From assembly GCA_051657715.1 (NCBI GenBank), contig JBOFLF010000015.1, positions 30,590 to 94,589 of the forward strand: 64,000 nucleotides of DNA. Reading direction: 5' to 3'. The position numbers and the translations under genes are program-made. Below are positions 1 through 7,900 of this stretch, piece by piece. Every line of letters starts with the position of its first letter. Within the stretch, counting starts at the first letter, position 1. This DNA is from JBOFBH01 sp051657715. Lineage in GTDB: Bacteria; Actinomycetota; Actinomycetes; Actinomycetales; Angustibacteraceae. The notes under the pieces were generated by a model that made no database searches, had not been told where the DNA came from, and saw nothing but the letters and a program-made list of their open reading frames with translations.

Positions 1-1758
1 GCGACGACTTCAGCATCGACCGGAGCCCTCGACCGACTGGTGTCAACGGTCCGAGCGGCAACCGCAACACTGGCACTGCCGGCACCGGCGCGCCCGTGGC
101 TGCCACCCCTACCCCACGTCCTGCCGGATGCAGCCCTCCGTCGGCGTCCCCGCCAACTGCCTGGTCAAGAGCTTGGTGAGCACCAGGGCGATGAGAGGCC
201 GCACGCGGTGAAGCTGGGGCTGTTAGACGACCCGGACCAGGCACAGCAGACGCCCTATACCTGGCTACCCGAGCACGACGGTCATCTGGCCATCATCGGG
301 GGTCCGCGCAGCGGACGCAGCACCGCACTCCATCGAGTCGTTACCGAGCTGGCCGCTCAGCGTGATCCGAGCACGATGCACCTGCACCTCATCGACTTCA
401 GCGGTGGCCGCCTACCCGAGTGGGTTCAGTTGCCACATGTCGGCACAACCGTCGGACGGGACTGCCCCAGGTTGGCCGCGCGGCTCATCACCCGGCTAGT
501 CGAACAGCGCAGACATGCAAAGCCCGACACCTCGGAGGCATCAGCAGCTGATCGGCCACGCCCGACTACCGTGCTCCTGATCGACGGCTGGGAGGCGCTG
601 ACCGAAGCTCTGGACGGTATCGACCGAGGACGACCGCTCGATGAACTGGTCGGACTTCTCCGGGACGCCGGACCCGCCGGGCCTTGGGGAGTGCTCTGCG
701 GGGGACCGCGAGTGGTGTCTGGCCGGGTAGCCCAGGTAGTCCAGCAACGGGTGGTCCTGCGCTGCACCGACCCGACCGACCTGCTCCTCGCCGGACTCCC
801 GCCAGGCGTTCGCCCGCCCTCTCAGCAACCACCTGGGCGGGCGCTGGTCTCGCCCCTTGGGCAGGAGGTCCAGCTGGCGTTGCCTCGACCACCAACACCT
901 GTCGCCTCCCCGACGACCACTGCCAATCCAGGAGGCCCCGGTCCGGTGGCTACCCCTCCGGTTCGAGCACCACTGCTCCTGCGAGCTCTTCCCACCGTAG
1001 TGACAGCGGGCGACCTACCCAAGGCCGAAGGGCTAGAGGCATTCCTCGGCATCGGAGGAGACGACGCCCGGCCACTGTCGATCGACCTGCAGACCCACAC
1101 AGTGTTCGCCGTGCTGGGACCCCCTGGCAGCGGTCGATCCAGTACCTTGCAGCACCTGATGAGCGTGTTCCATCAGCAGGGCATCCGCGGGTGCCTGATC
1201 AGCCTAGATCCGGCCAGGCCCGGCGAGCAGCAGTGGCCGGCTGAACACCCATCACAGCTCGGGAGCCTCAGGGCCGACATCGACGTCCTCGTGGTGGATG
1301 ACGTCGATGCCCTGCTGAGCACCCCGGCGCACGATGCGCTCGTGGCCATGCTGACCCCAGAAGTCCCGGCAACGTCGAGGCCTGCCGCAGGCGCCCCCGC
1401 GCTCGTGGTGTCAGGGACACCGGCCCGCCTGAGTGGCAGCTACTGCGGGCTAGCTCAGCTGGTGAGAGAGCGGCGGACCGGGGTGGTGCTGGGCGCCACC
1501 AGCGCGGCCGATGGCGACGCCCTGGCGACCCAGGCCCTGGTACCAGACCACCACTGCCCAGGACGCGGCACCCTGGCGATCCGGGGCCGTACCACCCCTA
1601 TCCAAGTAGCCCACTACACCTCGAGCGGCCACGACGTTCCCGCTGACGGAATCATGAGTAGCTCACCCGGCCAGGGCAACCACCGCTTGCACCGACAACA
1701 CCACCCCGAAGACGAAGAACGATCCAGCGGCGCTCCAGCGGACTGCTCGTTCGGGTAG
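1..1758 (+). CDS. EccC-like FtsK/SpoIIIE ATPase, C-terminal part (5' end outside window)
   Basis: The frame is open from the first base, so this is the 3' part of a longer gene; the GTG at 40 is internal. The visible part holds two tandem P-loop ATPase domains, as in the second and third ATPase domains of EccC, the hexameric motor of type VII (ESX) secretion at the inner membrane. Walker A-like motifs are GGPRSGRST (near 300) and GPPGSGRSS (near 1120); Walker B-like motifs are LLIDGWE and LVVDDVD. In both P-loops the usual lysine is arginine, suggesting degenerate or regulatory domains. The last 35-40 residues look non-native and are encoded antisense to the next gene, with a 96-base overlap. 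No other ESX gene is visible downstream. A generic FtsK/SpoIIIE protein outside an ESX cluster is possible. Confidence 0.7.
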   Translation, partial: ATTSASTGALDRLVSTVRAATATLALPAPARPWLPPLPHVLPDAALRRRPRQLPGQELGEHQGDERPHAVKLGLLDDPDQAQQTPYTWLPEHDGHLAIIGGPRSGRSTALHRVVTELAAQRDPSTMHLHLIDFSGGRLPEWVQLPHVGTTVGRDCPRLAARLITRLVEQRRHAKPDTSEASAADRPRPTTVLLIDGWEALTEALDGIDRGRPLDELVGLLRDAGPAGPWGVLCGGPRVVSGRVAQVVQQRVVLRCTDPTDLLLAGLPPGVRPPSQQPPGRALVSPLGQEVQLALPRPPTPVASPTTTANPGGPGPVATPPVRAPLLLRALPTVVTAGDLPKAEGLEAFLGIGGDDARPLSIDLQTHTVFAVLGPPGSGRSSTLQHLMSVFHQQGIRGCLISLDPARPGEQQWPAEHPSQLGSLRADIDVLVVDDVDALLSTPAHDALVAMLTPEVPATSRPAAGAPALVVSGTPARLSGSYCGLAQLVRERRTGVVLGATSAADGDALATQALVPDHHCPGRGTLAIRGRTTPIQVAHYTSSGHDVPADGIMSSSPGQGNHRLHRQHHPEDEERSSGAPADCSFG

Positions 1759-2253
1759 TCGCTTCCCAAGCGTCCGACCGAGGGCGATGGCGAGCGCGTC
1801 AGCGACGACCATGCCGAGGGTGGACCCGATCCACGTACCCCACGGGTCGTAATCCGTGGCCAAAGTCATGGTGGCGAGCATCGTCTTGTCTCCCAATTCG
1901 GCGAGGAAGAACGCGATCCCGACAGTGATGACCACTGACCGCGTGGTCTGGCCTGCTCGCGCCTGCTCGTCCTCGGTCAGTCGGTCGCCACGGATCGTCC
2001 ACGCGGCGAAGCCGAAAAAAGCAAGGGCCGCCCCCAGCGTCAGCCAGTCAGTGGGAAGGGCGGCGCCCAGCCCATACCCCAGCACGACCGAGGCCAGGTG
2101 CACCACCGCGGTCGCAGCGGTGATAGCAAGCAGCACCGGCATGGCACGAAACCGAGCAGCGAACGCCAATGCCATGAGTTGGGATTTGTCACCGAACTCG
2201 GCTAGGAAGACGACCGCGAACGACACCATGGCGCCGGTGAGGAAGGCGAACAT
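1663..2253 (-). CDS. UPF0016/GDT1-family cation (probably Mn2+/Ca2+) exporter
   Basis: This is a 196-residue polytopic membrane protein with two homologous halves, each carrying the family signature E-x-G-D-K-(S/T): EFGDKSQ near residue 20 and ELGDKTM near residue 120. About six hydrophobic helices are visible. Family members (bacterial MneA/Mnx, eukaryotic TMEM165/Gdt1) export manganese or exchange Ca2+/Mn2+ for protons; manganese export is an inference here. The start chosen is the ATG before FAFLTG, because upstream residues in the longer frame are Arg/Trp-rich and not membrane-like. The 3' end overlaps the 3' end of the convergent EccC-like gene. Two palindromes lie upstream and could be operators. 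Confidence 0.85.
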   Translation of the reverse strand: MFAFLTGAMVSFAVVFLAEFGDKSQLMALAFAARFRAMPVLLAITAATAVVHLASVVLGYGLGAALPTDWLTLGAALAFFGFAAWTIRGDRLTEDEQARAGQTTRSVVITVGIAFFLAELGDKTMLATMTLATDYDPWGTWIGSTLGMVVADALAIALGRTLGKRLPERAVRWSAAGSFFVFGVVLSVQAVVALAG

Positions 2254-2343
2254 CTCAGATTCTTCCCACCTCAACCCAGGTCGTCGCCAGTGCACGCACG
2301 GGAGCCGGAACGCCTGGACACCTCACATCACCGGACACCCGAG

Positions 2344-2374
2344 GGTTTCCGGAAACCGATCGCACCGATATCGG
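2344..2374. promoter_or_regulatory. Perfect palindromes upstream of the cation exporter
   Basis: A perfect 14-base palindrome, GGTTTCCGGAAACC, occupies 2344-2357, and a second perfect palindrome, CCGATATCGG, lies at 2365-2374. They sit about 90-120 bases upstream of the exporter start and just beyond the 3' end of the next minus-strand gene. The position fits an operator for a dimeric regulator such as a metal-responsive repressor. No regulator is identified, and this is inference from symmetry alone. Confidence 0.3.
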
Positions 2375-2378
2375 CGCC

Positions 2379-2789
2379 TCACTGCTGACCTGATCCCGTG
2401 GGGGTGGCCAGCACACACAGGGCTGCGGTTGCGATCGCCGCGACGGCAACTGCGGCTCCAGCCAGTTGCCGTCCGGACTGCCACAGACCGCCACCGACCG
2501 CCAGCACGAGCAACGCGTGCCAGACGAGCGCCGGGGACCGCACCCACGACCGTCCGCCGAGCAGGCCGCGGGCCAGCGCCAGCAGCACGCCGGCAGCCAA
2601 CAACGCCATGGCCAGCACTAGGAGATCGTTGCGAATGACAACCGCAGACACAGAACCAAGCCGGATAACCTCGACCCCGGCCATCCCGATCAGGACGATC
2701 ACTTGAAGACCGACCGCCGTAGCTGCCAGCCGTCGCCACCGTGATCGGGGAGCCGCAGCGGAGGAACGTGACGAGCGTTGGGCAACCAC
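2379..2789 (-). CDS. Small four-helix membrane protein of unknown function
   Basis: This 136-residue protein has a basic Ser/Arg-rich N-terminus followed by four hydrophobic segments (about residues 23-42, 54-74, 86-100 and 106-125), so it should be an integral membrane protein with a short hydrophilic tail. I recognise no catalytic motif. The GTG start at 2789 has no clear ribosome-binding site. The gene lies 125 bases upstream of the cation exporter on the same strand, so co-transcription is possible. Coding is supported by the strong hydrophobic periodicity and high GC at third positions; function is unknown. Confidence 0.6.
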   Translation of the reverse strand: MVAQRSSRSSAAAPRSRWRRLAATAVGLQVIVLIGMAGVEVIRLGSVSAVVIRNDLLVLAMALLAAGVLLALARGLLGGRSWVRSPALVWHALLVLAVGGGLWQSGRQLAGAAVAVAAIATAALCVLATPTGSGQQ

Positions 2790-3054
2790 CGGGAAACGGT
2801 AGCGAACGGCGTTGGCTGACCACTTCCCGAACGCAGACAGAAGCCGCGGACGCGACCAGGATCACACGAAATGATCACCCTGGTCTCTTGCGCTCACGGC
2901 AGTGGGGTGTGAGGGTGGAACACCTCAGGTTCATAACTCGTTGGCCTGAATGTCGCGCGGGCTAGCTCTACAGAGTTCTCGGGGTAGAAGGCGTCGCGCG
3001 TCCCCCACTGCTACGACCGCCGAACCACCGCATGACGACAGGAGACCAATCCCG

Positions 3055-3303
3055 ATGGACTGGCGCCACCGCGCTGCCTGCCTGGACGAGGATCCCGAGC
3101 TGTTCTTCCCGATCGGAAACACCGGCCCCGCCCTGCTGCAAATCGAAGAGGCCAAGGCCGTCTGCCGCCGCTGCCCCGTCACCGAGACATGCCTGCAATG
3201 GGCATTGGAGTCGGGCCAGGACGCCGGAGTGTGGGGTGGGCTGTCCGAGGACGAACGCCGCGCGCTCAAACGTCGTAACGCTCGCGCCCGTCGCACCGTC
3301 TGA
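3055..3303 (+). CDS. whiB1: WhiB1-type [4Fe-4S] transcriptional regulator
   Basis: This 82-residue protein is almost superimposable on mycobacterial WhiB1. The four cluster-binding cysteines are C9, C37, C40 and C46 (pattern C-x27-C-x2-C-x5-C), followed by the G-V-W-G-G turn at 58-62 and the basic DNA-binding tail KRRNARARR. WhiB1 proteins bind a nitric-oxide-sensitive [4Fe-4S] cluster, interact with the housekeeping sigma factor region 4 and are essential in mycobacteria. The ATG at 3055 matches the family start (MDWR); the longer upstream frame has no homologous character. The convergent neighbour is pdtaS, the same pairing as Rv3219/Rv3220c in M. tuberculosis. Confidence 0.95.
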   Translation: MDWRHRAACLDEDPELFFPIGNTGPALLQIEEAKAVCRRCPVTETCLQWALESGQDAGVWGGLSEDERRALKRRNARARRTV

Positions 3304-3325
3304 CCCTGCCTGATAAGACGACCTG

Positions 3326-3358
3326 CCTCATCCGAGTGCACGATCCGCTCGAATGAGG
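3326..3358. terminator. Stem-loop between convergent whiB1 and pdtaS
   Basis: CCTCATCCGAG (3326-3336) pairs with CTCGAATGAGG (3348-3358) at ten of eleven positions around an 11-base loop. It lies just after the whiB1 stop and before the pdtaS stop, so it could terminate both transcripts. There is no U-tract, as is usual in high-GC actinobacteria. Confidence 0.5.
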
Positions 3359-3416
3359 TGATCGCTTCATGCTCAATCGGCTCGCCAGACGCCAAAGCGA
3401 CGGCGGCCACCGGTCG

Positions 3417-4937
3417 CTAGTCGCAATTGCGGGGGGCCGCGTCGAGGACGACTACCGTCCCTCCAGCCGGCCTGGTTGACCAGGTGACCGTGCCACGCAA
3501 CTCGCTCGCGAGGGACTGGACGATCTGACTGCCGAGGCCACCCGAAGGGGGCCGTGAGCTGGAGCCGACCTCGACCGACGACTCCGGCAGGCCATGGCCG
3601 TCATCGGTGACCTCGACGATCAAGCGGTCCTCGTCAGTCCCCTCGGCGGTACGTTCCGCCCGGACCGAGACGGTTCCAGCGCGTTCCCGCATTCCGTGCT
3701 CGACAGCGTTCTGCACCAACTCGCTCAGGATCAGCGAGAGGGCCGTCGCGTCCTCCGCTCGCAACCGACCGAAGGTGCCCCGCACGGTGGCCCGAACCGG
3801 GTGCTCAGCCGAGCGGGCCACCTCGACCAACGGGGGTAGTCCCCGGCGAGCGACCTCGCCGAAGTCGACCACTGCCTCATGGCTGCTGGACAGCGCCTCG
3901 TGTACCAGGGCGATGGCCTCGACCCGACGTTCCGCCTGGGCCAAGGCGGCCTGCGCTCGGCCATCACCACCACCGCCACCGCCACCGCCGTCCACCCGCC
4001 GCGACTGCAACCGCAGCAACGCGGCCACGGTCTGCAGGTTGTTCTTCACCCGATGGTGGATCTCCCGAATGATGGCGTCCTTGGACAACAGCTCCTGCTC
4101 GCTGCGACGCAGTTCGGTGACGTCCCGCACCAGCAGCAGAGCACCGATCCGGTCCTGCGATCGCAGCAGCGGAATGGCTCGCAGGCTGAGCGTCGCGGAA
4201 CTTCCTTCAACATCGACCCGCCACGGCGCCTTGCCCAGGAGCACGAGCGGCAGGCTCTCGTCTACCGCACCTCGCCGCCGCAACAGCGGGGTGGTGATCT
4301 CGGCGAGCGATTGGCCGGTGAGCGGCTGTCCACGACCCAACCGGTGAAATGCGGACACGGCGTTCGGGCTGGCGTACCGCACGACACCCGACACGTCCAG
4401 GCGGACCAGGCCGTCGCCGACCCGAGGCGCACCCCGGCGGGTCCCGGTCGGCGCGCCTCGTTGGGGGAACTGGCCGCTGGAGACCATCGCGATCAGCAGG
4501 TCCGCGCACTCCAGGTAGGTCAGCTCCAGAGAACTGGGCACCCTGGTCGTCGCAAGGTCGGTATGCCGGGTCAGCACCGCGATCACCTGACCGCGGTGCA
4601 CCACGGGGACTGCTTGCTCTCGGCTCCGGTGGTCCGCGTCGGTGTGCATCGGCGGCTGCGGGCTGGATGGCGTACGTTGGGCGGCCTCGTCGATCTCCGG
4701 TCGGTGGTGGGCTGGGATCACCCCGCCGACCACGTCCTCCACGAACACGGTGGCTCCGGTCGTCGGCCGCACATGGCCCACCGCCAGCCATCCGTCCGAA
4801 ACCGCGACCCACAGCACGAGATCCGCGAATGACAGATCGGACAGGAGCTGCCAGTCACCGACGAGCAGGCGCAGCCACTCGACATCCTCGGCGTGCAGGT
4901 CAGTGCGACCTTGGACCAACTCTGGCAATGACGGCAC
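3417..4937 (-). CDS. pdtaS: PdtaS-type sensor histidine kinase
   Basis: This 506-residue cytosolic kinase has an N-terminal GAF-like domain (about 1-150), a PAS domain (about 180-300), then a HisKA_2 dimerisation helix with REIHHRVKNNLQ carrying the phospho-accepting histidine, and a C-terminal HATPase_c domain with N-box ELVQNAVEHG and G-box DDGHGLP. This is the architecture of PdtaS, which phosphorylates the ANTAR RNA-binding regulator PdtaR in mycobacteria. No pdtaR is nearby, which is normal. The GTG at 4937 gives VPSLPEL, equivalent to the mycobacterial N-terminus, with a GGAAG box 7 bases upstream. A run of eight glycines interrupts the region after the H-box. The gene starts 13 bases after the gdh stop, so both may share a transcript. 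Confidence 0.92.
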   Translation of the reverse strand: MPSLPELVQGRTDLHAEDVEWLRLLVGDWQLLSDLSFADLVLWVAVSDGWLAVGHVRPTTGATVFVEDVVGGVIPAHHRPEIDEAAQRTPSSPQPPMHTDADHRSREQAVPVVHRGQVIAVLTRHTDLATTRVPSSLELTYLECADLLIAMVSSGQFPQRGAPTGTRRGAPRVGDGLVRLDVSGVVRYASPNAVSAFHRLGRGQPLTGQSLAEITTPLLRRRGAVDESLPLVLLGKAPWRVDVEGSSATLSLRAIPLLRSQDRIGALLLVRDVTELRRSEQELLSKDAIIREIHHRVKNNLQTVAALLRLQSRRVDGGGGGGGGDGRAQAALAQAERRVEAIALVHEALSSSHEAVVDFGEVARRGLPPLVEVARSAEHPVRATVRGTFGRLRAEDATALSLILSELVQNAVEHGMRERAGTVSVRAERTAEGTDEDRLIVEVTDDGHGLPESSVEVGSSSRPPSGGLGSQIVQSLASELRGTVTWSTRPAGGTVVVLDAAPRNCD

Positions 4938-4950
4938 GGTTTGCTTCCGA

Positions 4951-7900
4951 TCAGCCGGACGTGGTGCTGCGCACCACTCCACGCAGGGCGCGGAGCGCCA
5001 CCGACAGCGCGGATATCCCGGCGTGGTCCGACTGGCGCACCTCACTGATCATCTCTCGCACCCGGTCCAACGCCTCACGGTTGACCGCCTCCCACGCCGC
5101 GAGCTGCGATCGCGGATCCTGGGCCTGGCCATCACCACGGCCGGTGTTGCGGAGTACGGAGGTGGTGAGCTGTTCCAGCACCAGGTAGAGGTCGTAGCGC
5201 AGGGCCGCTCGCGCCAGCGCGTCCCACCGGTCACCGCGGGGTAGCCGGGTGATCATGGCGAGCATGGCGTCCACGCCGAATCGCTCGGACACCACGAAGT
5301 ACAGCGGCGCCACCCGCTGCGCTGGAGTGCCGGTGGCGCGAGAGACCTCGGTGATGTCCAGCAAGGCGTAGCAATCCAGCAGGACCGCGGTCCGGCCGGC
5401 CAGGTCGGCCGGAACTCCGAGCTCGATGAACTCCTGCTGGCGATCGGCCCACCGCTGGCGCTCCGCGCCGACCAACAGCCGTGGCACGTCACCGCGCAAC
5501 GCCGACACCACGGGGGCGAACCGGTCGATCTCCGCCGCGATGTCGGTGATGGTGGGGCGGGACTGCAGCAGCCACCGCACGGCGCGGTCGATCAACCGAC
5601 GGAACTCCAGGTACACCGCGGTCTGGGCTCGGGTGGGCACCCGGTTGTCCAGCGCCTCGACCTCCGCGACGAAACCGGTGAGGTCGAACACCTCGCGCGC
5701 CACCACGTACGCCCGGGCGACCTGGACCGGCGTGGCCGCGATCTCCTCCTGAAGCCGGAACGCGAAGGTGATACCTCCCCGGTTCACCAGGTTGTTCACC
5801 AGGACGGTGGTGATGATCTGCCGACGCAGCGGGTGTTGGTCCAACCGGTCGCCGTACCGCCGGACCAGCTCAGCCGGAAAGTACGAGCGCAGCATCGTGG
5901 CGAACCACGGGTCGTCCGGCAGCTCGCTGGCCAGCAGCTGGTCACCCAGGGTGTTCTTGGCGTAGGCGACCAACACCGAGAACTCGGGCGAGGTCAAGCC
6001 CAGACCCGCCTCCTGCCGGCGGGCGATCTGCGCGTCGCTGGGCAGGAACTCCAGCTCGCGGTTCAGCTGACCGCTGCTCACCAGCGCCCGGATGAGCCGC
6101 TGGTGCACCGACATCATGGCGTGCGCCTGCTCCCGGGCATTCCCGAGCAGCACGTTCTGCTCATAGTTGTCTCGCAGCACCAGGCTCGCCACGTCGTCGG
6201 TCATCGACGCGAGCAGGCCGCCTCGCTGCTCGAGCGTCAGGCCGCCGTCCGCCAGCACGGCGCTAAGCAGGATCTTGATGTTGACCTCGTGGTCCGAGGT
6301 GTCCACCCCGGCTGAGTTGTCGATCGCGTCGGTGTTCACCCGCACCCCGTGCGACGCTGCTTCGATCCGACCCAGTTGAGTCAGGCCGAGGTTGCCGCCT
6401 TCGCCGACGACGCGGCAGCGCAGCTCGCTGCCATTCACCCGGATCAGGTCGTTGGCGCGGTCACCGGCGTCCGCGGCACCTTCCGCGGACGACTTGACGT
6501 ACGTGCCGATCCCGCCGTTCCACAGCAGGTCCACTGGCGCCACCAGGATGGCCCGCAGCAGATCAGTGGGGATCAGCCGGACCGGTTGGTCGGTCGCCGC
6601 GCCCGGCTGCAGGGGGATACCGAGGATCTGAGCAATCTGCGGGCTGACCGGGATCGCCTTGGCCGAGCGGGGCCACACCCCACCACCGGAGCTGATCAGC
6701 GACCTGTCGTAGTCATCCCACGACGAGCTCGGCAGCTCGAACAGCCGGCGCCGCTCGGCGTGGGACACCGCGGGATCCGGGTCCGGGTCGAGGAACACGT
6801 GCCGGTGGTCGAACGCGGCCACCAACCGGATGTGCCGGGACAGCAGCATCCCGTTGCCGAACACGTCACCACTCATGTCACCGACGCCGACCACGGTGAC
6901 GTCCTCGGTCTGCGTGTCCAGGCCGAGTTCTCGAAAGTGCCGCTTCACCGACTCCCAGGCACCGCGGGCCGTGATGCCCATCGCCTTGTGGTCGTAGCCG
7001 GCAGAACCCCCGGAGGCGAACGCGTCACCGAGCCAGAACCCGTAGTCCGCGGCCACCTGGTTGGCGATGTCGCTGAACGACGCGGTGCCCTTGTCCGCCG
7101 CGACCACCAGGTAGGTGTCGTCGCCGTCGTACCGGACGAGGCGGGGCGGCGGCACCACGGTGGCGTCGGTTCCCGCACCTGACAGGTTGTCGGTGAGGTC
7201 CAGCAGCGCCGAGATGAACGTGCGGTACGACGCGATGCCCTCGGCCAGGAACGCTTCGCGATCGTTGGGGTCGGGAGGCTGCTTGGTGACGAACCCGCCC
7301 TTGGCACCGGTCGGCACGATGACCGCGTTCTTCACCACCTGCGCCTTGACCAGACCGAGGATCTCCGTGCGGAAGTCCTCCCGGCGGTCGCTCCACCGCA
7401 GACCGCCCCGGGCCACCCGGCCGAACCGCAGGTGCACCCCTTCCACCCGGGGCGAGTACACCCACACCTCGTGCTCCGGCCAGGGGCGCGGCAGCTCGGG
7501 AACCGCGTGCGGGTCGACCTTGAAGGCGAGGTAGGGGCGTGGCAGTCCATGAACGTCCACCTGGAAGTAGGTGGTGCGCACCGTGGCCTGGATCGCGCCG
7601 AGCAGCCCGCGCAGGATCCGGTCGTGGTCGAGGCTGGCAACCTCGTCGAGGCCGGCGGCGATCCGCGTGGCCAACGTTGTGGCCACTGTCTGGCGCTCCG
7701 CAAACCCGCCGATGGTTCGATCCGGATCGAACCGGGTCTCGAACAGCTCGACCAGCTGCCGGACGCTGTCCACGTTGGCGGCTAGCGCGGACTCGACGTA
7801 GGCACGGCTGAAGGTCAGCCCGCCCTGGCGCAGGTAGGTGACATACGCACGCAGCACGCTGACCTGCCGCCAGGTGAGCCCAGCACCGAGCACCAGCGCG

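Noticed and set aside
2253..2400. yybP-ykoY manganese riboswitch upstream of the UPF0016 exporter
   Set aside because: The conserved GGGGAGUA-type and other core elements of that riboswitch are not present; only palindromes are seen.
2885..2935. CRP or other inverted-repeat operator upstream of whiB1
   Set aside because: GTGAG/CTCAC-like pieces exist but with spacing unlike the mycobacterial CRP site.
3879..4832. Long plus-strand open frame (317 codons) opposite pdtaS
   Set aside because: It is a shadow of a confidently identified gene; high GC creates long antisense frames throughout the window.
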